A DNA stretch of 64,000 nucleotides from Marasmius tenuissimus (lineage: Eukaryota; Basidiomycota; Agaricomycetes; Agaricales; Marasmiaceae), in the NCBI GenBank assembly GCA_029532415.1, contig JAQOTA010000055.1, positions 372,001 to 436,000 on the forward strand. The letters run 5' to 3'. Shown here in pieces: positions 35,250 to 47,381 of the stretch (positions are counted from its first letter, which is position 1; every line of letters starts with the position of its first letter). Under the pieces are notes generated by a model, which saw nothing but the letters and a program-made list of their open reading frames with translations, had not been told where the DNA came from and searched no databases. Made by a program: the position numbers and the translations under genes.

Positions 35250-38200
35250 CTGAGTTCCTCGCTTGTCATTTTCTGATCTCGGAGGCCAGACGATTCGCGT
35301 TTGAGAGGAAAAAAATTGGATCAGTACTTTCCGGTTGAACATCGTGGTCGTTCATGAGAAAGAAGACAAGCGCCCGATGCTTTCGCACGTGGTACGAAAA
35401 CCATTGTAGCCCTGTGGGCCTCGACCTTGACGTTACAAACTCGAGTACAAGCTCTGCTCCTTGCTAATCATTGTTCACGTAGTGGAGAGGGAGGTGTGCC
35501 TTTATTTGGCATTACATTTTCTCACCGGCGGAGAGGGAGAAGTTGCTTGGGCCATTGAGGTACGTCATCCGAGTTAATGTGACGAAAATTACAATGCGTG
35601 CGATACGAGGGAGTGAACAGGTGGGAGCGAGTAAAGAAGGGGAGGGTGAAGTAGTGGATGTCGAGGTCGACGAATGGAGTATAGTCATCACAAGGGGGGG
35701 AATAGAGACGGGAATGAGGTACGATATGAACATCCAGATACAAATATCACACCGAAGCCCAAAATCGTATGGCAAATCCTAGGCTGGAAACCTAGCAATC
35801 ACTCGCCACTAAATGGTTGATAACTGTCACGGCACTGATATATCGATGGCCAACGCCCAATACGAACGTCATCGACAGGGAAACAATCCCCAGTTTCGCC
35901 GGATCGAACGGTATCAGCGGTGGTGACTCGATTTGTCCAATGTGTGACGCCCACCACTGGACCTCCAGCAACGAAGCAGACGACACCAGTTTTCTAGGGC
36001 CACAGGCTCAAGTGGTATCCTTGGACAACGCAGACCGACATAGAGGCATCCGGTCGACGTGTGTTGAGCTCTGACGAGGGGGATGGAATAGGGCCGGGTG
36101 ACAATATTTCTGGGCTCCTTGGTTGTGTACGCCATCGCAGGTCCACAGGAATGTCCTGGCATCGTTCTCGGACTGGTCATAGTGTATCGACGAAAGCCTA
36201 AACACTATAAATAATAGTTAATTTTGTTGTACAGTCAACTACCTTATAATGCATTAGCTCATAATGCATAAATTCCTTTACGCATTGGCTTTGGGCGTCC
36301 ACCAAGTTGGGAGGCGGAGAAATATGCAAAATCTTGATATCACATATTGCATAGGACTTCCAGGGGAAATTCGTGAATTGCCACCCATAAAAGCTAAGTT
36401 TTCAGTGAGAAATTGGTAGATAATGCATATTTTCCCCCCAATTCTCACCCAAAAAAGGTGGTCAATACACTCATGAATCAAACTGGCCTTATTATACCTT
36501 GAGGGCCAGTGCACTTTGGATTTGATTGCAAGATAATTAAAGGTGTGGGCATGTGTGAGCCCTAATGTGACAGGATTACTATTTATTACCATTGTTGTCA
36601 CACAGTGTCACACATGTGACAGAACCTCAAGTTGCATATTCCTCATAATGCATAAAAATTGGTGTCCACCAACTCTATGCAATATGAGATAGTTTACTGT
36701 AGTTCAAGTGCTTGTGGTCATGACGGAGCGAAGGGGAGAACACCGTGGGTTGATTCGAGTTGAGAAAAAGGTACGAGAGCGACCGGTCAGTAACGCCAGG
36801 AACGTGAAGATGAATCGAGTTCGGCGATGGAAGGTTGTGATGGAAGATCTTCTGGTCATGAAGACCAGGGAAAAGGAAAGGAAAACAGGGAGGCGGTCAG
36901 GAGGAAGCACTCACGATAAACTGCGTTGGAGATTGCCGGTCAACCAACTTCAATTGTATCGTGCCATGTTGTCGTCGCTGAAGCCGGAGTATCGCTTTCG
37001 TTGTCTATGGCCTCCCTAAATCTTCTCTTTCCCCCTCCTGAGCGCTTTTGTCGATCATGATGTTCTGCGCAATGCAGCTATCCGGTAATCGAACGTTGGT
37101 AATCTAGGTTGAACCACCCGAAGGGCCACGAGCATTTGCTGAGCGATTGAAAATTGAGTGAGCACAAAAAGGGCAAGAAAACGAGAGTATTCATGACGCA
37201 CACCCTGTGTGTATGCCCGACAGATGTACCCTGCTCGAGAGTGAGGATGGGGGCTGATTCATCCGGGCTAAGGCTTTCACAGCAACATTGCCTTGGCCTT
37301 GGCCGTCGATGAGCAGCGGCTTCGATTCATCTAGTGGGCTTGTCCTATCGAGTGGAGGGAGCAAGGGAGAAAATCTTGGTAGACTTTGTGAGGGGAAAGG
37401 TATTCGTCGCCTGGAGAGCACGGAGTCGCTGGATGAGCAGAATAGAGTCAGCTTTGCCTCAAGGCAAGAGAAAGGCTGCGGTACTAGCCGCGTTTGTGAT
37501 GAGGGCACAACGATTATCATGCAACGAGAAAGAAAGGCACAGGAATCTAGTGAAGATAAAATAGCAGGAAGGATCAGCACTCACCCAACGACTTTTCTCC
37601 ATCATCAGCATCCCAACTATCTCAAGCAACAGTTTCGCAGCCAACAACGCAAAGTCGACGCCTCTCAAATACACCACTTATCCTATTTCTTGCTGTTCGA
37701 TTTCCATCAGCTCCGGTATTTGAAGCTATAGTCGGCGTAGGGAAGATCCCACGAGTAAGTTGCATTCTACGTAATGGAAGAGTTAGGTAGCAGTAGGAAC
37801 AGAGGGAAAGGTGCGCCACGTACTTGTTGAAATTGACAAAATTTCTGCGGGTGGACGACACTACGGGCGGTGGCTTAGTGACCCAGGTTGAGCACTTTTG
37901 CTGTCCTGTTTCTCACAACACCGTCGGCCTGATTTGGTAATCAGCTTGTTGAAGGGGTGACTGAGCGTTGACTGTACGTTGACTTCGGTTTCCACACGTT
38001 TTCCAACCGTTCTCTCCCTTATGCGATACGCCCTTGTCCCACCTCAAATCTCTACCCTGCAACCAGCCCTCTTTGCGCCTTTGACCACTTCATCCCAGTT
38101 CACAGCATCGTTCGACCTTGCTCTTCACGGCGCAATTTTCTTTGACCCGTATCCTCGAGTGAGTCTTGGTGAGCCAGCGGCATGTCAGGGATAGAGGAGT

Positions 38201-38540
38201 CGAGTTTGGTTTGAGGCCAGAAGGTTTGGTCGATCTGGGGCCCCCACGGTGTCGTTTGATGCATTTATTTCAAGCTCATCGTTTTCCCTAGACGGGTAGG
38301 CTTTGAGTGGTTCGGGGTTTCAAGAATTCGAGAAGAGAGTTGGTGCGTTCGTTGATTGTCTTGAGTTGTGGGCGTCATAATGGCAGAGAAGAGACAGAAG
38401 GCCGGGCCGACAAGCGCCCATTGTCACGGATGTTCGACGGCCACCTGACGACCACACTGTTTCGTCCCAGCCTTTCATTTGACCATGACCAGGACCATGG
38501 TAAATTGCCACTCTACTTTCATACTACCCTGTTGAAATCC
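35250..38540 (-). pseudogene. R1 repeat copy b, decayed multi-exon gene family
   Basis: Longest R1 copy, interrupted by a small transposon (36232-36699). Its left part (35.25-35.5) also matches 44.26-44.56 kb. On the minus strand, from the 5' side (right), it shows NWDEVVKGAKRAGC (38.06-38.10), a conserved donor GTACGTGG with acceptor ...ACGTAG 5' of a short exon, an exon containing YLRGVDFALLAAKLLLEIVG (37.6 kb), LSSRVHLSGIHTGCAS (37.2 kb), RLPDSCIAQN (37.1 kb) and, at the far left, PLIPFDPAKLGIVSL with a hydrophobic end (35.5-35.9 kb). These pieces recur in other copies with the same donor, branch (CTAAC) and acceptor sites but frames are broken. So the family was once protein-coding. I do not recognise the product. 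Confidence 0.6.
36232..36699. mobile_element. TA-flanked MITE inserted in R1 copy b
   Basis: 468 bp element flanked by TA on both sides (36230-36231 and 36700-36701). The ends are imperfect inverted repeats: CAGTCAACTACCTTATAATG at the left, and CAGTAAACTATCTCATATTG as the reverse complement of the right end. It is AT-rich compared with its surroundings, has no coding capacity, and contains repeated ATAATGCATA motifs. R1 copy f has the uninterrupted site (TTGTTGTAGTTC..., near 60.69 kb), so this is an insertion. CAG ends with a TA duplication are typical of Tc1/mariner-superfamily non-autonomous elements. Confidence 0.85.
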
Positions 38541-39947
38541 CCTCGGACACAGACTCGTACTCAGCACCAGACCGAGTTAGCGCCGTGTTTCCGAAGCACC
38601 TGGATACCGAATCTATCACTCCGACTACCATCAGGTTCACGACGCCAACACCCGATTTTTTTCTAGATCTCACAACTATCGGCATAGCCGGACGTTGACG
38701 ATCTACATTTCCGCGAAAATGCTTTCGATAATCCATCTCGATTCTCTACTGCCGAAAATACTTCGCGCGATTTCCCAAAGCTAATTATCAATCAGAATCA
38801 GAAGGGATGGGGACTATCCGAGCATGATCAAAGGCTTATGAGTTGACTCCGGTGGACGGTACGTATGCATACCTGCTACAACTCAGTTGATCCTTATTTA
38901 CTGATATCCCTTAGCTAACGTGTTGCGTCGCCTGTACCCTACAATCCAACTAGCATACCTGCTCAGACGTCAGCAAACTCAGAGGCGCGTCAATACCAGC
39001 CTAAATTGCCCCTCAGTCGGTTTCTCGATTCTCAGTTGGCCATTTGCCGAATCTCCGTCCCACTCACATCATGTGGCATTCGTGGATTCAAGTCTCTCAG
39101 TAGCAGCAGGACCCACAAGAAGGCGCCTGTTTCTCCATCTATTGGCTCCCGGGCATCCAAATCCAGTGCCTCAGGTGTTATATCGTCCGCCATCACCATG
39201 ACCATTGCTGAATCGGTGCTTTCTTCCTCAATTCACTCGACCAACGCTCACGAAGCGATAGTTCCCTCCCCCAATTCTCCCTACGTCCCTTGCGTCCTCC
39301 GGCGCATCTTGGATGTTCTTCAGACACTCCCAGTCAACACTCAGCGGAGGTATGGTCAACGACACTGAACATTCACTTCATCCAGTCCTTACCTTCCTAC
39401 CGCATTCATGATAGTGGGCCAACTCCCCAATGATCTTGGACGATTGTATGTCCGTACCAGTTTCTTCCCGAGGACTGCCGGGAGCAGACTGCGACTTCTC
39501 CATTCCCGAAGATTCTCCTCCCTTTGCCTTTGGTGCAAAACTGTACCCTACGAATGCAGTGCGATGTACGTCTTGTTGCAATACTTACTTCCTACCCTCA
39601 TGGGTACGTCGCTGGGCCCTAGGGCCAGTCTGTCATGTCAACACGCCGTCGATGATCCGCTTCTCGTTTCCAACAGTGCGGCGGGCCAGAGATCTTGTCT
39701 TTGGACTCTAGCTCACTTTTGTGCATCGTTGCAGTTGACACCCACTACGACGAGCGGAGCAGAGAAGTTGGTCGAGGTCTTGAGGTCGTGTTCGGAGCTG
39801 TGGGGTTGTTTCGAGATCCAAGCAGGGCGGTTGGTGGAAGATAAAAATACGGTTCAGGGCGTGCATAGATATAGCATCCAAAGCTGGGTGGATGGCGCTG
39901 GAGAGTCTTGGAAAATACCGAAGATCGAGAGTATCAATGACCTCTGA
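38541..39947 (+). pseudogene. C-family gene relic 1
   Basis: Plus-strand gene-like region homologous to 52.54-53.70 kb. Common points in order: ACTACCATCAGGTTCACG near 38.62 kb (52.55 in the other copy); a candidate intron beginning GTACGTATG near 38.86 and ending CCTTAG near 38.91; peptide CVLRRILDV (39.29) against CVLRHVLDAP; FSIPEDSPPFAFG (39.5) against PVPGESPPSAFS; and GAEKLVEVLRSCSELWGCFE (39.75) against AAEFVEVVRSSSKRWGGFE. The last frame runs on to the TGA at about 39945. Frame changes between these blocks suggest decay. Product not recognised. Confidence 0.5.
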
Positions 39948-41140
39948 CTACGCGCCGTTACACAAACGGCGCTGTTATCTGCGATGGTCATTCACATAGG
40001 TAGTCCCGGAGCTGTTGCGCCCGGGCGAGACTTCTAACACGTTCATCATCGCGAGCAACCTGACTGGCAATTGACAAATGGAGTGAAGCAATTCAGTTTA
40101 ACGCCAACAATGTAATCCCGATTGGTGTGGACTGTCTAGGGAACAGAGAGGATGCTTATGAGGGGAGTAATCTATGGAGGCTAGAGGGAATATTAACGAC
40201 ACAAGCGAGGACAGACGAGTGAGTCGGCAATTCATTTGTACAACTCATTTAGGGAAGCTCACACTTGCAAAACACCACAGAACTGAGACTCGCCCTTATG
40301 AACGTGCACTACAGAACACGCGGTTGTGGATCAGAGATGCGAGAGGAAAGGGCTGTAGGGCAGCTCTAGCCACCGGATTTGGGCCCGAGGCAAGAAATGC
40401 CTTTCGATCGCTCAGTCGTTCTAACGTGCTTCGAAGAGCTTGTTCTCCAACAATAATATTAGGCACCGATTGTTACATTGCGTACCAATAGCAGCAAAGT
40501 CCAAGATTTGTGTACTTGATTGCAAACAGAGTTTGGCATGATTCTACACTACGAAAAGCTCGAAGATGCTTGGTAACACGCTAAATAGCTAGTCCGAGGT
40601 CGGCGTACCTCCAACCCGAAGTCGCATTGAACCATATTGTCGCCCTCGAGCAACACATAGAGGCCAATCTCGGTTTCGCAGTGTTCTTCACCCTCCGCCA
40701 GTCCTGGCCCTCGTCCACTGACTGAACCGAGAATGCCAAACTTCTCCCAGCCATTATCTGGTGTTGGTCCGGCCGACTCAACCAGGCACTCCATTTTTTT
40801 CTCCCTCGACGAGAAGCCATAGGATATATGCTAAAACATCTAGCAACGGGGATGATGTACTGGAGAAGTGGTATCCGTACGTTGTCGAGACCTTCGAGGT
40901 GGGTGTGTGGGGACCGGACTGGAGGCGTCGGGTGAAGGTCACTCCGAGGCGCGGGGAACAATAAGGAGATCGCAAGGTCTTGTACTTGAGACTCCGGATG
41001 ATAGAAAGAAAGGCGCAATGGGGGGTTCTGGTTGTCAATAGAGAGATGATTCGGAAGAGCGGGGCGAAAGGCAGGCTGTTGCGCAGCGTAGGATATAACA
41101 CTGTGATGGGTATCGATTAGAGTCGGCCTACTCATATGTT
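39948..41140 (-). pseudogene. E/S-family relic between C relic and NACHT paralog 3
   Basis: The left half (39.95-40.5) matches 53.73-54.24 kb, for example CTCTGACTACGC at the start of both and GTCTAGGGAA near 40.13 and 53.91 kb. The right half (40.55-41.14) matches 54.25-54.79 and 27.3-27.9 kb. On the minus strand an open frame of 184 codons (40581-41135) contains LSIDNQNPPLRLSFYHPESQ and HLEGLDNVRIPLLQYIIPV; the latter equals HLEGLDKVKISLQHILLLAI in the 54 kb copy. Downstream frames differ between copies, so intactness is doubtful. Function unknown. Confidence 0.45.
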
Positions 41141-41302
41141 GGCAGTTCTGAGAAAGTTACCTTTGAAAACCCGAGATTTGCCATGAACATGACGAGGAGC
41201 AAAGTCCTATCGTGGGATTCTACGAGGCTTCCCATTTACTATCCCGTTCTATCCCCCAAACACTAAGCCTTCGTAGTACATCTTCATCATCGTCTCCAAC
41301 AT

Positions 41303-43848
41303 TTAACTGTATCGTGGCCGCTCCCACTGTTCCCATGGCAAGGCAAGGACTTGTGCCTTCAGTGCTTCCCTTTCTTCGGCGAGTCCGTCCGGGAAGGTCT
41401 ATCGAGAAGGAAATGAGTCGTCAATTTCAGTGCAATACAATGATGGGCAAGGGGTTAAGTCCAGAAAGACAATGCTCACCTCTAACCATTCAAATAGATT
41501 ATTCTGTGCTTTTTCTCTCCACCATCGGCTGGCCCTCAAAGATGGACATGTCTCTGCAAGTTTGAGAAAGTTCCAACAGAGTGAAAGTAACTCTGCATCA
41601 AGGGTACAATGGCTTAAGAGCGGTTGACATGCTAAGGACCAGAAGATTTCCTGCAAATCCGTGAAAGTAGTTTTGTCGCCTTCCGCATCACCGTGAACAA
41701 GTGTCTCGAAATGGGAGACTAGTGCCTTAGCACCCTGCATACAGGCTTCCTGGTATGTTCGGTGACAAGGATCACGCAATCTGTTGCCTCCAGAGAGATC
41801 ACAGTTGCAGTTGGTGACGCGCGGCCATTGGTCACTACTGGGCTTTGGGTGATCTTGTAGGCTATCGGGTATTGAAAGGGTCATGACATTTGAGAGAACC
41901 CAGAGCACGGTGTTTTTCGATGGGGAAACACCGGGAGGCCATTCGAGATGAAAACACCCAGTTGCATCTTGGAGTTTGTGCGTGAGACGGTCCACAAAGT
42001 CAAGATTGTCCTCGTTTTCACTAATCCCATGCTCATGCTATCCAAGAGGAGTTGTAAAGACAGGATCATGCAAATAGAGAATAATTGTTGGTCAAACTTA
42101 CATATGTTTTCACCCACAATACTAGTGACTTCAACAGGCCATCCAATCTACCTCCCTTCACCCTCTGCACAAATCTTGGGAAGGCAAGGTCAACATTCCA
42201 CAGATCATTCAGTGATTCCCGAGATGGTTTGGAAATCCCCTCACTGCAGAATTTGATCCATTCTATGAAAAAGTGACGGGTTTCTTTGCCATGGAGTTGG
42301 TCGAAGCTACACACATGTAAACGGGTTTGTGACTTGTGATCAGATATAGATACTAGACAGTCAAATTTGAGGACAAAGTGACCATACCTGTAAGTCTTTA
42401 ATTTACTGGCCGTGAGGTTTCGAAGCCAACACCGCACTATGTCGTGTTTACAGGTGGGTGAATCGATATGGAAATGACGCGACCTCGTCGGGTAAATCAG
42501 ATAATCATGGAACGAGGTGTGATATAGCTTGATGTTGTCACCCCATTCCCCAATGTCCAGAACCGAGTGCATGGCTCGCAACGTCAAGGCCACTTGTCCT
42601 GCAGGCAGACCGAGTACCAGCTCGATACATGCCGGTGATTTTGCATATTGCGGAAGCAAAAGGATAGCTGCAAGGATGGGGAGAAGTTTCTCAAGATCTG
42701 GATTGGCACTGAGTATGAGATCATAAAGCACATCAAGCTGGGGATATGGTGATGTCCCTGACTGATGAGCCAGGGCGTTGTCAAGGATGATCTGAAGCTG
42801 TGTAACAGGGTGGTTGAAAGCAAGTCGAATGAACTTAATTACAGTTATTGCATAGATGAACTGGCCGCAGCTGCGTTTGACCAAAATTTCGAGGTCTCTT
42901 GTTGAGGGCCAGGGATTCGGGAATCGGACTTGGCGATACTTCCGACTGGTGGCAACCTCTCGAAAGTGTTGGATAAGGTAGCGCCGGATATCTTCACGGG
43001 CCGCCAGCGAATTGTCCAAAACAATTACTTCTGAAAGTTTGAAGAGAGGTTCATCAGCGAAGGCTTCCTGAATCCAAGATTCCGGTCGACTACAGATTAA
43101 GAAACGCAATGGGAGGTCGGGCGCTTCTTCGTAAACGGATTGAATGATGGAGAGGATGTGTGATTGGTCCTCCTCGTCACCACACTCATCCAGCCCGTCG
43201 AGGATGACAGTGCTGGGAAGAACTGGGGAGCCTGGAAGGTTGTTTTGCTTGCTCTGGCACGACAGGGCGGGCTCGACGATCAGCCGACGAAATTTGGTTT
43301 CTAGTGTGGCTTCCAGAATCCCGGGGTCTTTCGTGAGAATCTGTTCGATATGATTTCGTATGATTGGTGTTGAGCAAGCAAGATCGTGCGCAATGACGGG
43401 TATAAACGTAGAGGGATTGTTACGTTTGCGGTCGGACCGAAAGAAAAAGAATGAGGAAGCCAGAATGCCCTCAGTCTCGCAAGCCTGGGCAACTGTCATG
43501 GCAATTGCAGATTTTCCGACACCGGCAGCACCTGAAAGCCAACAGACCGGGTGTTCCTGCTGTTTGCTCGACCTCCAATCGTAGATCGCTCTGATAGCTT
43601 CTACACGGGTTCCCGGAAGACAACAACCTCGGTTGAACTGTTGCTCGGCTTTGTGGGATGCGCCAACGTCAGTGGCTGCGCTCACGAGGCGCTCGTACGC
43701 TGCTGTATCGACACGCTTGAGGATGGTTTGGGGCAAAAGAGGCAGCAAGAGACTCACAGTTTGCATTCGTCGAGTAGAAATGATTGCTGGTGTTCTGGTC
43801 TCGCCCCTGGTTGATGTTCTGGTGTCCCCCATTGTTAATGTTTTGCAT
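41303..43848 (-). CDS. NACHT NTPase, NLR-like paralog 3
   Basis: Start ATG at 43848, followed by QNINNGGH, QNINQGRD, QNTSNHFY and STNAN. Intron 1 (GTGAGTCT ... GATACAG) joins to AYERLVSAATDVGASHK. NACHT motifs: Walker A GAAGVGKSAIAMT, Walker B TVILDGLDECGD, FLICSRPESWI. Further on VALTLRAMHSVLDIGEWGD, YHTSFHDYL and CNCDLSGGN. An intron of about 70 bases in this copy contains stops (around 42.05 kb), which proves it is an intron: KTY joins to HEHGISENEDNLDFVDRL. The last intron has its donor at 41479; the last exon (41303-41398) reads TFPDGLAEEREALKAQV, LALPWEQWERPRYS and ends TAA. About 765 residues. Most similar to paralog 4, in agreement with the duplicated neighbourhood. Confidence 0.9.
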
Positions 43849-43974
43849 GGATGTCCTCGCTGGGTTATAGCTGGCTGTGACAGAACATGCACTCTGAAGG
43901 AGATGGGATATGATTGATCAGCTCAGCTATATGAGCATGAACGATGGGGGAGGGAATGAAGCTGTGAACGTCGC

Positions 43975-44015
43975 CAGATGATGGTCGCTATAAGAAAACT
44001 GTTTGTAACACTTTG
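43975..44015 (-). promoter_or_regulatory. Conserved upstream block of NACHT paralog 3
   Basis: The plus-strand block CTATAAGAAAACTGTTTGTA (43988-44007) lies 140 bases from the start codon and is shared with the other paralogs. In gene orientation it contains TCTTATAG, a possible TATA-like element. Confidence 0.4.
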
Positions 44016-44259
44016 CCACGGCATGTCGACAGCAGGTTCATGAGGCAGTTCTCAGAATAATTTGGGTCAGGAGGGGTCAGGGGCCATCTGCAGCATCAAG
44101 TGTTTAGTGGAGATTGTTCTAACGGTATTGAGTAACGGTATGTAACCACTGGCCCTTACACACCTCCACGGTCCTTAAAACCCAATATACCCCGCTGATT
44201 AAGTTCCTCCTGGGGTCAGTCATCCAGCGGTCGATGTCAGGGTTGTTCAAGAGGGAGGT

Positions 44260-47210
44260 TTTTGTTGTTCGATCTCCGGGTCCTGAATTATGCCAGGCAA
44301 TTCGCATTTGAGAGGGAAGATCTGGATTGTTGCCTTCTGGTTGTACGTCGTCCAAGAGAAGGAGCATAAGCGTCCGAGAGCGGTTTTGCGCACGTCGAAC
44401 CACGTGCCAAGACCATCATGTCAAGAATTGGCGTTGATCAACCTCATCTCTACAGGCTCTGCTCCTTGCAGCCCATGGATCACGTTAATGTATTCAATGC
44501 AGAAGAAGCAGTCATGCCTTATTCTGGCGTTACATCTTCATAAAGTTCGCGACGAGGGGCAATCGTTCGGTGAACGAGATTAACTCATGATCAGGCGTTG
44601 GTAGCCTAGTAGAATACTCCGAATGATTGAGTTGCCACAAGTTGTGTAATGAGGGAACGTATACGCGAGAGTGAGCGAAAAGGGGGTTGAGGTGATGTAT
44701 GTGAGGCTCGGAGGTTGGAATGTCATGTCATGTCAACGAAATGGGGCGAGAGGAAACAGAGATCGAAATGGCGTATGAAATGGACACACAAAGTCCGTGC
44801 CGAAGCCCAAATCATAATGCCATGCCCGAAACCCAACGATCATAGCATCTTGTAAGAGTATCCGCCGACGATACCAATATATAGATAGCCAATGCCAAGG
44901 ATCAACGTTCAACCCCATCAGGCGTGTTACACTCCCAGTTTCTAGTTTCTCCAGATCAACGAGCGTCAACGGTGATTGATAGCTTATTTTCGCTAAGCGT
45001 AGCGAGAACTGACGGGCAAAATGCGTGAAGTCCACCACCGAGCCTCCAGCAACGAGGATAGATGACACTGAATGGTCAGTAACCCAAAGCCGAGTGTCAT
45101 TCTCGATTCCAAACCCTTGAGTGATAAAGAGTGCCTTGTACCGACGGCGATGGCGCATTCGATGAATTCTGTTTTGATGAAGAGAAAAACTGGCTCTGAC
45201 CCGGGTTGATGGAGCGCATAGAAAAAACTACAAAATCAGGAAGTCAGCTGTGGCTCAAGCCTCAGGCGCTGAAGAATGGAGAGGTTGAACGAAAGGAAGG
45301 GGTCTCGTGGGTTCGATTTGAGTCAAAAAGAAAGCGAAGAGGACAACCACGCGTGTAGAGTGGCAACGCCAGATTTAGATAGGAATAACGTCCAGCCACA
45401 GAAGTAATGGCAGAGACGCGAGAGACGACGACTCACAAGCTCCGAGAAGCCAAGCCAGGGGAAGGAAAATGAGAAGGAGATACGAAGGAAGCACTCACTA
45501 CAACGGCTTCACTGCTGGCATCCAATCAAGTTCCTTTCGTCGCCATCTTCGCCATCCTTCACACCACCCTGACTCTCAATTCGCGTCCAGCCTCTCCCCC
45601 TCTAATCATACCGTTTTGCACCTCCCCTGAGCTGTGTTGTGAGCATCCGGGAATTGTGAGGACAGAAGGCTGGTGGATCCGACCAACCACGGCTCGCATT
45701 CTACATGATGGAAGAGTTAGAGGACAGTAGAAATAGAGGGAAAGATGCAGCGCGTACTTTTTTGGACGGATACGGATAGACAACTCTGCAAGCGGTGGCT
45801 TGTTTTATAGACATTTTCGTTCAAGACCTGCACAAGAACTGGCAGGGGGCCAATTCAACCGGCGTGAGCTCTCCACGATGACATTGCTATGGTCGCTGCC
45901 TCGACCGTCGTGTCTATCGGCGGTGGGTGGTGCCTTCGGTCCGTTCATGAGCTTGCCAGATCGAGTGTACTCATGTAGAAGAACACTGCGACGCCAGACC
46001 ATCCAGGAAAGAACCCAGATCACCGATGCCTCCAGGCTGGCCCGGTGTCCGTAGTCAACAGGATTTGGCATAGATAGAGCACGGAAAACATTCTGGGCGG
46101 CGTCGCTGGACAAGGGAGATTGGCCACCTGGTGGTGTCACCAGAGTCAGCTCCAGCTCAAAGCTTGAGAATGAGAATGAGAGAGAAGCGGGGGAAAGAAG
46201 TTGAAGGGAGAGCCGGCGGGCTCAGCCGAGGGAGGAGAGAAAAGCTGTGGTACTGGTTGCGTATGTAGCGAGGTACAACGATGAAGATGATATAGTATGT
46301 GACAAGAAAGACAAGACCAATGAAGATGAAATAGTAGGAAAAAGTAGGAAAAAACAGCGCTCACCTAATGACTTCCCCCCCGCGCCAGCACCCCGACAGC
46401 CTACCTCAAGAGTCGGCTTCGCAGTCAATGCCAGGGAGGCACCTCTGAAGTACACCACCATTTCTTGCTGTTCAATTGCCATTGGATCCATTATTCGAAG
46501 CCGTAGTCGGCGTAGGGAAAATCCTATATGACGAAGCGTGCACCTACTTAATGGGAGAGTTAGATGACAGTGAGAACAAAGAGAAAGATACAATACAACG
46601 CGTACTAATCTATAAAGATGAAAATTCTACAGACAGACAACTCTGCGAACGATGGCTTTGATTTTGTTCGAAACCCAGGCTGAGCATTTTTGCTGCCGTT
46701 TCTCTCGATACTGTTGGTCTGATTTTGTTGCCGTGATTGTTGGCTCGTTGAAGGGGGTGTGCTTCGGCTTCCACACATCTTGCCGACTCCTCTCTCTCTT
46801 ATCCGATACACCCTCGTCTGATCTGGAATATCTACCGCGCAGCCAGCTCTCCTTGTGTCTTTGGCCGTTTCATCCCAGTGCACGACATCGTTCGATAATG
46901 CCCTTCACAACGCGAGTTTCCCCGAGCTATATCCTCGAGCAAGTGTTGGTAAGCCATTGGTCTGTCAGGGACAGAGAAGCCGAGTTGGTTGGAGACCAGA
47001 AGGTTTGGGGGCTCCCACGTCGTTGTTTGATGCATCGATCTGAACCTCATCGTCCTACCTAGACGAGCATGCGTCGAGTGATTCAGGTCGTTTGAATTTG
47101 AGAAGAGGATGGATTAGTGTGTTCGTGGTTGCGTGCTGAGTTGTGGGCGTCATTGTGGTAGTGGAGAGAGAGGCCAACCCAACAAGCGCCCATTGTAATT
47201 TGGAGTCGCT
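44260..47210 (-). pseudogene. R1 repeat copy c
   Basis: R1 copy right of NACHT paralog 3. Minus strand pieces from the 5' side: HWDETAKDTRRAGCAV (46.83-46.88) at the head of an open exon to 46605; the exon with EIEQQEMVVYFRG here read as IEQQEMVVYFRGASLAL (46.4-46.5); a second copy of the short donor-exon module at 45.56-45.78 (IRIRPKK, then GTACGCG); and at the left a 141-codon open frame (44733-45158) with LVAGGSVVDFTHFARQ and HYDLGFGTDFVCPF. The left end matches 35.25-35.5 kb. The presence of two donor-exon modules shows internal duplication or two merged partial copies. Confidence 0.55.
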
Positions 47211-47381
47211 CGAGTCCTGTTTCAACTTTCATGGGCAAGCCCTTGTCGGACTCGAACACAAACCCTATCGATCTCGTAAGGAAGATACCGAGCCCGCCGT
47301 ATTCACGCTCAAGGCTCTTCCGGCTCAGCTGAGGAATGTAAGGGGTTCTATAACCCAAGAAACGACTTCATTCGCGGTATG

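Noticed and set aside
36704..37019. 103-codon plus-strand frame rich in Arg and Lys
   Set aside because: It lies in R1 opposite the family's presumed coding strand, and the corresponding stretch of copy f does not keep the same frame.
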